The notes under the pieces were generated by a model. It was given only the letters and a program-made list of their open reading frames with translations, did no database searches and was not told where the DNA came from. Positions 1 to 11,997 of a stretch of 64,000 bases of DNA are shown piece after piece. Positions within the stretch are counted from its first letter, which is position 1; each line of letters begins with the position of its first letter. Source of the stretch: Gossypium raimondii (taxonomy: Eukaryota > Streptophyta > Magnoliopsida > Malvales > Malvaceae); assembly GCF_025698545.1 (NCBI RefSeq), contig NC_068575.1:57421980-57485979 (forward strand), written 5' to 3'. The translations under genes and the position numbers were made by a program.

Positions 1-520
1 TCACCGCTCCATTTAAATCTAAAAATATATTTCACTACTAATTTTAATTTCATTGTTGCTATATTTAGTCTCATTGTTATGCTAAATAATCTCACTAGCA
101 TTGGAGTTATACAAATAGATACTAAACCAACTTGTGAAACTTTTAGGTCTAAATAAATTGGACCATTAAATCAAATTGACTAATTTGATCTTTATTCTTT
201 AAATTACTATTTAAAAATACATTTTCTTCTCAAGAAAGCATCAATTTTCGAAGGGAATAAATGGAAAAAAGAAAAAAAAAATTAAACCCTACAAATTTAC
301 TAACACAAAAAAGCATCCTAGCATCCATAATTTTCCCAAGAAAACAAATTCAGTTTCTAGATATTAAAGAACTTGGCAATTCGAGAAAACACAAAAAAGA
401 CCAACCCCAATTCGTGAACCATTACAAAGCTTCAATAGGTCCTCTTTACTTGCTTTAAAAGCAACTCATTTACCTGAATTTCTCTTTATCATGCCTCTAT
501 ATAAAGCCTAAAGCCTGTGC
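1..520. other. AT-rich intergenic DNA
   Basis: No coding signal is seen. The stretch is A/T-rich with homopolymer A runs near 265-290. The short plus-strand open frame at 261-458 is lysine/asparagine-rich and looks like chance. Confidence 0.6.
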
Positions 521-522
521 CA

Positions 523-1200
523 TCATCCCTGCAGGATTGGAACATCGTTGGGAAGTAAAGTTGTGGTGCTCTCCTTGGCTATCACACTGAATGCTTCGAT
601 GTTTTGCTCCACAACCCTCACAGTCGCTTCCTTGACCCAGCTAGAGCCGATTGCAACTGCAACTTCCCTTATTGCCTTTGCTGTAGCTCTTGCATTAGCA
701 AGTATAGCTTCTGCTTTGGCCATTGCTCGGTTGAGCCGACTTTCCCCTCAAAAATAAGAATCCGCATGTGTTTCTTGTGTTCCACTTCTGCCTGAAGATC
801 CATCGACTTCTATATGCCTTTAGGTGATGATATATCTTTGATCTCATAAAGCAAGCACCATAGTCCCCAAACTGTTTACAAAGGCCAGTTGTCAATAGCA
901 TCGAGGATGTTCTTGTTGAGTGCATCACACTCTTCGAAAGTCTTGTCAAGAGTGATTTTCCCGAGTTTGGTTCTCATTGTCGTTTGCTCTAATTGAATGA
1001 CTGCAAATATAGGATCTTCAATGCCATAAGGTGCCAATAAAGGATCCACAATCCTTACATAAAGCAGTCCATCAACGGCTATTGGGACATAGTCCTTTGT
1101 TTTAGTAGTTTGATCTGATATGGCGATTGCTTGCTCCTTAAGCCAATGCACATACTTGATTTTATCAACAATGGATACCTTCTGACACAAGTTAACACCT
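523..1200 (-). pseudogene. Stomatin-like (SPFH/band 7) protein pseudogene, 5' truncated
   Basis: Read on the minus strand, this matches plant mitochondrial stomatin-like protein (SLP) almost end to end from the middle of the SPFH domain. Recognisable blocks are IVDKIKYVHWLKEQAI, LYVRIVDPLLAPYGIEDPIF, TTMRTKLGKITLDKTFEE, then CLLYEIKDISSPKG, LQAEVEHKKHMRIL and finally AKAEAILANARATAKAI with VRVVEQNIEAFSVIAKE. It is broken: in-frame stops at 876-878 and at 810-812, a frame change near 725-745 and loss of about 25 residues there (the region that follows the ESEGER-like block in intact proteins). The N-terminus is missing; similarity starts abruptly near 1195. No introns interrupt about 670 bp that normally spans several exons, so it may be a retrocopy, though no poly(A) tail was identified. 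Intact family members form multimeric scaffolds in the inner mitochondrial membrane; this copy cannot. Confidence 0.85.
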
Positions 1201-1475
1201 ATCTATATTGATCAATACAAGTACATATAAATTGATATAAAAACCGAAATGGTACGCTGTTAATTCCATTTTAATTTTTATTTTTTTTCTAAATTGGTAT
1301 GTATCGGCCAATATAATTGGTACTGTTAACGAGAAATCAAACATTTTATGAAATATATTTGCAGTAAAGCTGGTACTGTAACGACTGAGCTTCCACAAAC
1401 GAAATTGATCCTCCATACAAGAGTTTCTAAATTTTACAAGAGTCAGTATCCTCCACCTCAACCACAACAACCTTT

Positions 1476-4400
1476 TCAGGCATCAGAAGCCGTTCGAAGC
1501 GTTGGTATTTGGCCGTGATCAGAAAAGTCGATCTTGTTCAGTCTCAAACAGCACAACACTTGCTCCGGAAGTTCCTCTTGTTTTTGTGCCTGTCAATTGA
1601 AGGCAAAGGTCATTAATCCAAAGTTTAAACATTTACGAGTTTGAAGGAAGTTTACCATATTTAACACAGAACCCAGATCAGGGCTTTACCTGGATGGTTA
1701 AACCCAGATCAAGAATTCCGTTCTTCAATCGATCTCGAAAAGACTCAAGCCCCTTTCTTGATATATAACTGAAGCGATGAATGTCCAAATCAATCTCAAA
1801 GTAATTTGAACCCTGCATGAGAAATAGAGTCAACATCCTTGTAACTGATTGTATGATGCCAATGACTTGACAGTTACAACTAAATATCATATGCGCTTTA
1901 AGTTCAGAAAAACTAGAGGAATTCAAGCTGATAGAAAACGAGTGTTGGACATCAATGCTTCAAGAAAAATGAAGAATCCGAATGACATATGTAAAGGTTT
2001 AACATTCCTATGAATTTAGAATGGCCTTGGTGTTTGCCGAGTATGCTTCTAGGCTGAAACCCATTGGGATTATCTCAAGGGACAATATAATATGTTATTT
2101 GGTCATCAAATAAGTTGGGACTACCTAGTGAATTCAGTTATGCCCGAAATACAAGACCGGTGTGTCTAAATCACATCATAAAACAAATTCTGGTTGATCA
2201 TAGTGCTGTCTGTTTATACTCCTAACCTATTCGTTCAACTAAACACTTACAAAGCCAACGAGCAAAGTAGAAACTTATGCTATACCTTGTAAAAGTTGTG
2301 CTGCGGGCGTGAGAGAACCGGCTTTTCATTATAAGCATTTACGAGTTTCTTTTCAGTAGAACTCAAATTGAGGTCATCAGGATTAACCAACCCAGCCAAG
2401 ATCTTTAATCTTTCTCTGAAGGGAACGGTAGAGTCTTTCGCAAACCCTCTAACCTTTTCCATCTCATCATCGACCAGTTTCTGGACCAAAAGCACAAATC
2501 TTTAAGAGATAGTACAAAGTGAAATAAAAAAGTGGCTAATATTGAATGAATAACCCAGAAACATCGTAACATCAATTTGAAAAGATAAGTTTATCCTATA
2601 TTCTTTTATTCACTGTTCAATTTACCTATACCATTCTAGAACTACAAAATACCAAACAAGAGGCATCCATGCCAGTGCCGAGATGATGAAGCTAAGACAT
2701 ACTTCTACTACACATTTGCATGTCTAGAAGTCTATGTTACTTGAGATAAGTTCAACATCTTCTAACTTTTTTCCTATATTTGAAGGACCCTAGGAGTGTA
2801 ATATCCTCATCCCATGTCAGACATCGGTGTCGACACGGATACTTATATGAAGAACCAGCACAGCATAAGTAGAAATAGCATCCAAGTGACTACAAGTTTT
2901 AGTTTAATCTACTAAGTGGGATTCTCTAGCAGCAATGAGAAACCGGACTAAGGACCCTTCTACTACTGACTACGGGTATTAACAACACTTATCCTCAATA
3001 TGCAGCAAAGTACAGTAAGCCCTGGGAGTTAAAAGAATTTACAGAAGGCCAAGGGCATGACCTTGAATACCATACAAATTAAATAAAGATACATGTTCTG
3101 ACAGTGAAATGTTATAATGTTACCTTGATGCTCTCCTGATATTGAGGCGAGATGAGCCCGTCAAAATTCTCAGAAACTTTGAAATAGAGAACAAGACTCA
3201 TTCCTTCACCATCACTATCGCCAAGGAACATTGCAGCGGGATAAGTAGGCAACTGCAAGAGAACATGCAAGACAAATCACTGAAATGACATTGCCAGGAA
3301 GCATCTTTTTAATGATTGAATTCCAGCGCCATATTCCACCAAGATACATCACAACAATTAAATACGGACATTCTGAAAAATACCTGAATATTAACAATTA
3401 GAAGAGGGGGCACTTTCCCATTTGCTTTTACGTTAGGAAGCTCGATATGTTGGGCAATGTGATTTATCTTTGTCGGGCAGATGAACAAGTCAACGCCTAT
3501 TGGAGTATATGGGGAGAAATGTCGTGCCGGACATTTCCGTTTATCTCTAATGGAAAATAAATAAAAGTTTCTCAGTAAAGATTAAATGGATAGAAATATA
3601 AAAACATTATAATTGTGAACTTCATTGGAAAGATACCAACACAAATGGTAAAATTCAAGGGTTAGAATAACTAGCATACTTGAAATAGGTCTCGCCTCGA
3701 AGTTTAAAAGTTGATGGTGGAATATCGGACCAACATCCTTGACTCGCCTTCTCATCCTTGCTACACGGAATTATATATCCAGCTTTGGGACGATATAAAA
3801 ATCGTTTTGATGCACCTGTTATCAATAAAGTCAATATTATATTCTACTTTGGGAGTTATCATTGAACTCAATAAAATAGAAAGCAAAACTTTGGAAACAA
3901 AATTAACTCAAATTACTTACAGTCCTCGAGTTTGTCTTCTGCATCATATGATCTCCTCTTAAAAGAAAGCCTAAAAACTGCTGATTTCCTTCTTTGGGAT
4001 TGTGGAGCCAAACCAGATGTCAAAATCTTCTCATTGAAACTCACAGAAGGAATCATTCTCGATAATCCGGGTCTTAAGTTTTTCTCTTCAGAATTACGCC
4101 TATCCTCCTTCAGACCTTTAAAGCTTCCGTAAGGATGACCTAATAGTTTCTTCTTCCTATTACCCATTTCATCCGCCTTTCCAAAGCGTGAAAGCTCATT
4201 ACCCTGGCTACTAATGTGAGACAACCGATCTGTTTCTTTAGGTTCATCTTTGCTCATTTTACCTCCATCCGTCTTTAAATAACCTTCATGGTATTCTTCG
4301 TTTTTGCACTTGCCGTCCATGAAGCACGTCGAACTTTCATACTGAAGCAGCTGCCCACTTGATATATTCCCAATTGCATTGCTCACTGATGGAAAACCAT

Positions 4401-5655
4401 CTGGAAAAGAAAAATCCAGACAAATTACATACATAAGACGGTCATAGATGACTAAATCTTCCCCTTGTCCGTGCATACTAAAAAACAAAAACCAAGAAAA
4501 ATTAGCAATCATATGTTTTTGATATATTTAGTAACTGACATTGTCTAAAATTCAGCAGATGCAGAAAATTTTAGACAAGATAATGAGTACTAGTCTCATA
4601 TGATGATTCATAGTTCTGCTCGACATTGTCCCATTGCTATATCATCATGCTTTATTTTCTATTACAGAACTCCTTTAAATATGATCAAGGAAAGGTTGAA
4701 TCTTCTGTTACCTCCATGAATGCTGAGGAAATCATCGTCCGAATCGGATTCAAGAATACTAACTGAATCAAACCAAAGATCCTCTTGGCAAGCTACAGCA
4801 AAAATGAAACTTCTTTTGGTCAGCTTTGATTTCCATTACTGGTATATACTAAAATCTAGTGCAAGGACCAAAAGACAAAATCCTCTTAGTAGGAATCTTT
4901 TTTGGAAAAAGGAAAGGAAATTTAGAACCGAAAACACCATGGAATCATGACAAAAACATGGTTTTTAAGACAGTTCATTGCACAGAACGAAAAGTTCACT
5001 GGAAAGTAAAAGGAGACCAACTATGTTACTTCAACTATTCATTTTTCTTCAAGTACACATGGTTGAAAAATATTTGGACATGTGTAAGAAGGTATGATCC
5101 TCCACATATATGGAAAAAATTTTAATTTTTAAGCATACCCGTGTTGTACATATACTTGGAGAAATAACATAGAGTACCAAAATGCTTATTGTATACTATC
5201 ATTGACATTAGTTCCTTTTTAACAAAATATTTATCACAGGACATGATCGGAAGTTATAGCAATTCTGAAAATATAAGTCCCTTTGATTTTGGAAAATAAT
5301 TTATACCCTTTCTTCATAAGTTTTTGGTAACCTACTATATTCTTCAGCAAAGATTATTAACATTGATGAAAAGAAATGATATACCATTTGTATCAATTTG
5401 ACTAAGATGCCACTGAAATTGAGTGAAATTGAATGTTGAGCTCGAGACCTCCGATCTTCTACGAGTAGTGGTTGCACCATTCTCCATATGTAAATATTCA
5501 CTAACAGCTATATCTGTTACACGAGCATCACTATTCCTTTTCTTGGTTCCATCTGTGATGGAACAGGAGACCTTCCCGCGGTGTTTTCGGAACCGACGAC
5601 GGGGCCTTCTCAAATTCTTGATTCTTTCAGCAGGTGCTGATACACAACTCCCCAT
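1476..5655 (-). CDS. DUF1336 / EDR2 C-terminal domain protein, 9 coding exons, 563 aa
   Basis: Exons in coding order: 5655-5385, 4792-4712, 4400-3921, 3815-3680, 3546-3384, 3252-3124, 2480-2286, 1812-1690, 1589-1476. All junctions are GT-AG, phases agree and the total is 564 codons including TGA at 1478-1476. The protein begins [13 protein letters not shown]: Gly2 and Cys4 suggest N-myristoylation plus palmitoylation, so attachment to a membrane is inferred. A basic stretch [11 protein letters not shown] follows. The middle third is low-complexity and Ser/Lys-rich. The C-terminal half is the DUF1336 domain: [92 protein letters not shown] block (here [15 protein letters not shown]), [20 protein letters not shown]. 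This domain is shared with EDR2, a PH-START protein that limits cell death, but PH and START are absent here and the function of the short form is not established. The stop lies about 275 bp upstream of the stomatin pseudogene. Confidence 0.93.
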
Positions 5656-6460
5656 TAAGACTGCTTAATTGCAGAACCCTGGTTTAACACCAAATATTGT
5701 TTACATTAGATATGCCAAACATTTTTGCCGGAAGCCAAATTTACTAAAAAGATCAAATAACTTGCAATTAATGGTAGAAATTATCACATGATCAATCCGG
5801 AAAAAATGAAATGTTAATATAGGTGAATATATATATATATATATGAAACAATCATGATCATAATCATCAAAACTCCTTAGTTGACAGCAAGCACTCTTCA
5901 TTTTGTTTAAAGCACCCGTGTCCGGCACATATGCAAACAAAGGTACCGGGATATGATCCTCCAAGGACATATCCAAGTCTGAATAACATAGCATATTATA
6001 AAAAATATATAGATTTTAAACAACTGAACTGAGGACCCAATATAAAGTCCTCAGTTAATCATGGATTTCTCGAGCTTAATCCTGCCATATTCATTAAATC
6101 AGAAAAAAAAGCATTTTAGGAAGGAAAAACAAAAATAACCTTAAAAAATCCAAAATCAACAGGAAAAATATTTTCTGAAAACTTAAGATGATCAATGTAA
6201 AAAACCCCACTGTTTTAACTTGAAGCAGAACTACTTTGAAGTTTAACTATAAATCTAAAATGGAAAAACTGAAAAGAAAAGACAATATAGACTCCATATC
6301 CAATGAGGTTAAAGAGACAAATAAAGAGGATTGAGGCAACAAAAACAATATATTTTTTCTTTTTAAAAAATGAAATCTGTCCCACATTAGAAAGAAAAAT
6401 GAAAATGCTCAAATAACTCAATGTGAAAGTGAAAACTGAGAGCTAAAGCTAATCTTATAA

Positions 6461-6500
<40 letters not shown>

Positions 6501-7190
6501 TTAAGAAAGAGAGTAATTTTGTACAAAAGAAAATTTTGGATCAAAAAGGAAATGAACTTTGAGTAATTTAATTATATAAAATAATTAAAAACAAAGACTA
6601 AATTGGAAAAAGATTTGTTTTCCTATAATGAAAAGGAGCAAAACAATGTTCAAACTTCAAAGAAAATTATGTGAAAAAGACTTAACAAAGACAATATTAA
6701 TAACATATTTTTTATTTCTTAGAAAATGGTAAGAAACACATACACACTTTGAATCCAAAACTGGAATTTGGCAAATACATAACACAGGCAGAAAAGCAAA
6801 TATGCTTACCCCCCACCTCCCCCACAAAAAAACTATCAAAATGAATATTAAAAGTCAATGCTGTTAATAAAAAAAATTAAAAAAAAAAAACTTTGAATCT
6901 AAAATGAAATTACAGGGAAAAAATTAGTTGAGAACTTTGAATGTGATGGGAAAAAGAAACAAAAGCAAATATCTTTACAAAGGGGGAAAAACAAAAAATG
7001 TTAAATGAATATTAATGCAGACATTATAAGCAAAACCCAAAAAACATAACAAATTACAAATAAAAAAACACAGAAAAGTTAACCAAGAAAAATGGATCAA
7101 ATTGAAATAAAATTACCTTTGATCTTTTGTGTTCTTCTTTGTCTCCAGAATGGGATCTCCCTACTGAGAAAGCAGAAAAAGAACACAAGG
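5656..7190 (-). promoter_or_regulatory. 5' UTR with probable leader intron and promoter side of the DUF1336 gene
   Basis: Just upstream of the ATG, the minus strand reads TTAAGCAG then TCTTA-ATG, a usable acceptor. A donor AAAG|GTAATTTT lies near 7118, preceded by pyrimidine-rich leader-like sequence up to about 7190. A 5' UTR intron of about 1.4 kb is therefore likely. The intervening DNA is A/T-rich and holds the AT microsatellites at 5828-5844 and 6464-6496. No TATA box was chosen with confidence. Confidence 0.5.
6464..6496. repeat. (AT)n microsatellite
   Basis: About 33 bp of uninterrupted AT dinucleotides, within the inferred leader intron of the DUF1336 gene. Confidence 0.95.
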
Positions 7191-7199
7191 AACAATCCA

Positions 7200-9845
7200 G
7201 GTCGGGTCGGATCCAGGTACAAGGGGTAGAAGATCAATAAAAAAAAATCAGCAAGCACTGATTTTAAAAGAATGAAGAGATGAAAGAATATAAAGTGGTG
7301 ACAAAGGAATTAGAGAAGAGAGTTTGATGGTCGAATAGGAAGAGGTTTAAATAAATGAAGGGAAAAAATGGTGTTGGAGTTTTGTTCTTTGTCTCCTCGA
7401 ATTTAGCTTTTGTTTTAAAGCTTGCGTCTTTTTTTACTGTTCCTCGTTTTGATTGTGATGATGGTGTCTGAACGCCATTTCTAACTTTTTTCTTTTTCCT
7501 GCCAATTTCTTAATTAAATAAACGCATATTTTTCCGGCTAATGATTTCATAGGTACTGTTTAACAAGTGTATTCAATCTGAAATAATCATTCAACTGAGA
7601 GTTTAATAGAAAAGAAGCTAAAGCTGAGTACTATAATTTAGACTAATAAGTCTTATGAAATCACTAATAACGTATAGTAGTAATTATAATTTAATTTTTG
7701 GATATATTTCGGTATTTTTAAGATTGTGTTTAATAGTGTAAATTGTAATTAAATAATGTTAAAGAAAATATTTTTAAATGAGTAACAAATGCATATAATT
7801 TGTTATTCGATAATACATTTACTCCTAAAATTAATAAGAAAAATATATTTCATATTTGCTATGTTATTCTCTTTCTAAACATATATTCATTGTTTGATCC
7901 TTGATCCAGTATAGAACACTATATAATTTAAATAATTTATAATAAATACTATTTAATTATCCAGCTGGTTAAAATCTATAAAAATTATATCTCACCAATA
8001 AAAAATTCAAATGATTTAAACGATTATATAATTATATTTTTAAAATTAAAATATTATTATTGTATAAATATAACTTGAATCACATTCATGTTTGAAAAAC
8101 TATAAGGTAATTAGATTTGAATGTAATAGTTTATAATTATTTCAATTCTTACCTCTATCCTAAGAATTAAGGAATGTAACTGGGTGCTCCAAATACATCT
8201 AATTTAATCGATTCATTAATTACGATACTATCCACATGTAATTACACACAATTACACTTAAATCTATTTTTAATAAGAGGTTAATTCACTTAAAAGGTTT
8301 TACTGTAATGTAATCATGAATTAATCCGCAATAAACTTTGGTTATTTAATAATTTTAAAATATGGCTTTAGTTATTAATTGAATTCCACTACTCAAAGTT
8401 TGTCTACCAATCCTTTAGGCGGTTCAATCGGACCGCAAAAGCCTTTTCCGATTATAGATATCCCATACTGATGATTTCAATTACTCAAATTCTACTATTT
8501 ACTTACATATTTATTCAAAGTATGAATTTTTAAAATTTATTTATTTATCTTATTAATATAATATTTTTTATATTTTCATTTTCCCACCCTTAATATTGAT
8601 ATAATGACTTATTCAACTTTCAAACTTTACAAAAAAATTATTTTAGCTCTTCAATTAATCTTTCATCTCTTTTAGCCCTTAAATTTATATTTCTTTTATC
8701 GATCACTTCAAAATAGATGGAAAATCTAACGCCTTTTAACATTGCTTACGTATACATATGGATTACACATCAACATTTAATTCATTTTTAAAAATTTAAA
8801 CAATTAAAAAATATTAAAATTTATTTTTAAAATTAAAATGATTAAAACTATTAAAATTAAAAGATGTTGACATGTCATCCACGTAGTAACCCACATGTAT
8901 GCCACATCATCATCGTGAAAATATAAAAATTGTTTTAAAATTACATACGGTGATTTAGCACGTTTTATTTAATTTTTATTATTATTATTATTAAATATTG
9001 AATTATAAATAAAAATATTTGCAACTTTTGAGTTAAATGAAAATATCCACTCAATTTAAAATTGTGGGTAATCCACAAAGGGCAAGAAAAACAAAACAGA
9101 TCCACAAGATTTGTATTTAACATAAAAATTAAAACCCCATATTTTGTGACCCCTTTTTCCACCCAACTTTTCAGTTCATTTCAGAGAAAAGTACGTCAAT
9201 AAGATAGATGGAATGTAAGATGAGTGAAATACCATAATTTGGCAATCCCATTTTTCTCCTCTTTTTTACTTATCATTTAATAAAACTATTTTATTCACAT
9301 TTGATAGAATAATTAACTGTATTTTTTTATATATTTTAACAGAAAAAATGAATTAAAATTAAATTCAAAACAAATAAAAATATCCAGTCATCAAACTCAA
9401 ATCCAAATTTGAATGGAAGTCTTATTATGAGCGCTATCTCTTGCTATTTCATGTAAGGTGAATGGTCACAATCTCATAGTGAAAAAGGAATGCACTTTAT
9501 TCATAGGTTTGGACTTAAAATGCATCAATCTCTTTCACGGTTTACATGAATCCAAGTTAAGATATTTATTATTGAAGTTAAAAAGAGAGATTTTTTTTAA
9601 TTAAAATAAAAAACTTATTATTGAATAAGTTAAGATAATAATAATTATTTATTAAAAAATAAAAGAGCTTTGTACAATAATGTCAATTATCAATCTTTAA
9701 AAAGTTGTTAACCAAAATAATTGGTTCTTTAATCACTTTTTTAATAAGAATCATGAATCTTTTGCTAGTTTCAAATAGAAATCATTATATACCTATTAAA
9801 CATGTACTATAATGGGAGGAGAAATTAAAGTTTTGTATTGAATAA
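7200..9845. other. AT-rich intergenic DNA with MITE-like debris
   Basis: No gene is seen. 7200-7500 is the likely promoter of the DUF1336 gene on the minus strand. Most of the rest is low-complexity A/T sequence. Confidence 0.55.
8570..8960. repeat. MITE-like dispersed repeat (tentative)
   Basis: This stretch has the layout of elements at 47020-47410 and in SnRK1 intron 1: A/T-rich flanks around a core with CATGTCATCCACGTAG and CCACATCATC-type motifs. I could not define terminal inverted repeats here, so the call rests on resemblance only. Confidence 0.35.
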
Positions 9846-9849
9846 AGTG

Positions 9850-10060
9850 TAATTGAATCGAGTCGAGTTCGAATATTGTTAAGTTTGAGCTCAACTCGAA
9901 ATTCAAAGTTTAATACTTGGCTTGAGCTCAGTTAAACATTTATTTTTAAACTTGAGCTCGGCTTGAGATATAATCGACCTATTCTAGATCAAGCTCATTT
10001 ATCAAATTTTGTATTTGAGCTTACCTTAATAATTAAAATTATGGTTAATAACATATATTA
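9850..10060. repeat. Degenerate GAGCTC/CTCGAG-rich repeat, probable DNA-transposon scrap
   Basis: Motifs such as TTGAGCTCAACTCGAA, CTTGAGCTCAGTT and CTTGAGCTCGGCTTGAG recur within 200 bp. Similar 'gagctt' wording returns at 21500-22245, whose right end carries ACACCCCTAA. The two are probably members of one non-autonomous family. Confidence 0.45.
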
Positions 10061-11771
10061 AGTGTAACAGCCCAATTTTTCAGTGGTGTAGGAAATAGTG
10101 GTTTCGAGGCCACCAAATCCGGCGAGTAAGTTCGTAAATATTATTATCTAATATTTATGAATTAAATATGGTTTTAAAAAAAGGGTCTTTGAATTGGTAA
10201 TTTGTGTTTTATAATGATTTATTAGGTCAAATGGTAGTATTAAAGTTTCGTTGAAAGTTTTTAACATTTTGATAGCTAATTAATTAAAAAGGACTAAATT
10301 AAAAAAAATATAAAACTTGTTAATTATAAGAATTAAGTGATTAAATGATTTAATTAATAAATAAGAAAGGATTTAAGGAATAAATAAACCTAAATGAAGA
10401 GTTGAGGCGGCATATGAAAGAAAGAAAAATAAAATAAAGCCTTTAATGGTAAAATTGTAATTTTTAGAAAATTAAAATGAAACAAATTGAATTTAAAGTT
10501 TTCTAGACAATTCATCTTCTAATTTTCGGCCAAAAACAAGCATAGAAGAGAGCTTAAGCTAGTTTTTCATATTTTTGCTTCATATCAAGATCCCGTAGAT
10601 ATTCGTGAAAAAGGAAAAATAGTAGAATAATTCCTGAACTTTTACAATTACTACAATTCAATCCAGGTAAGTTCGTACAATTAAAAAATTTAATATGTTG
10701 TATAAATTGATGAATGGTATTATTTATTTATTCTATTGTTGGAATTGAATTATTGTTGGAATTATAATAATGAATTGGATTTCGGTTTGAATGGAATGCG
10801 GGATTTGAGTACATTCGTATTTTGGTGTATGATGATATTGGAATGAGACAACGACATTTTTCCCAAGTAAACCGAGGTTTCGTATTTGTTGTAAACTCTC
10901 ATGTTTTACTTTCTGTTTAGCTCTTATGAGCTTCTATTGGTGTATTCAGGAAGACTAGCTCTTATGAGCTTCTGTTAACGATGTACTCTTATCTGTAAAT
11001 AATTCTTAAAATAGAAAAATTTCGGTAAGGTGATTTATCTAATAAATTTGAAAGACATGTTATTCATTTTTTATATTGACTTGAAAACAGTTGTATTTAT
11101 TAATAGAAGTTATGAATGACAGGAAATTGTCAGTGAATGATAGGGAATTGACATGAATGATTTTATTTATTTGACTTGTTATAGTAGGTTCGATAAGATT
11201 TTTGTTTAAACCGTCGAAATTACTAAGTTTCATTAAGCTTATTTGTATTGTTTAATGTCTTTGTAGATTTTCAGAAGGTTGGACGATCGGATCAGCACTC
11301 AAGTCACACTATCCAGCTTATCTTGGTAGTTTTTGAAACATTAAATACGGTTTATATGGCATGCATAGGCTTTTGTTCAATTTTGATCAAAATTTAGCTT
11401 ATGTAAATCTTATGAATAATATTTTGTTTATATAACCAGCATACATATTGGTATGGAATTAAGGTATGAGTGTGATGTTAATATAAGTGATATATATATG
11501 TATATAATTGAGTTAAAGTGAACTTTGGTAACTTGGTTAGATAGGTTAATTAGGTAAGTTTGGATACTTGGTTGACATGTTTTAAGTTGTCATATGAGAT
11601 GCCTAAGGGCATATTGGTTGTAGGTGGTGATAATACATGTTTAAGACATAATTTTAACTTGTGTTGAAAGCCTTGTTATGGCTTGTTGATGTGCAATTTG
11701 TTGAGGCTAGGTTGGTGTCAATTTGGGTGAGAAATATGGCTCAGAAAATAACTTATTTTCATCCACACAGG

Positions 11772-11992
11772 TAGAGACACGGGCATGTGTCTCAGCCGTG
11801 AGAGATACACGGCCAGGTGACACGGCCGTGTGTCCCCTATATCTTTTAAAAATGCAAGTCAGTATGCTCACACGGCCTAGCACATGGGCATGTGACTTGG
11901 CCGTGTGACCCAAGTCAGAGAGTTACACGGGCTAGGACACGGCCATGTGTCCCTATTTCGAATGCCCACACGGCCTGAGACACGGGTGTGTC
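11772..11992. repeat. Degenerate CACGG/CCGTG palindrome array in LTR
   Basis: Repeated short words ACACGGCC, CACGGGCATGTG and GGCCGTGTG in alternating orientation. Equivalent blocks occur at 16025-16290 and 48735-49105, at the same relative place in related LTRs. Confidence 0.75.
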
Positions 11993-11997
11993 TCCTG

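Noticed and set aside
1192..1470. Minus-strand frame between the DUF1336 stop and the stomatin pseudogene
   Set aside because: It overlaps the DUF1336 3' UTR and has no similarity to the missing stomatin N-terminus.
11707..11913. Open frames on both strands with CACGG words
   Set aside because: Both frames are open because the palindromic block avoids stops. No homology, and it lies in an LTR.
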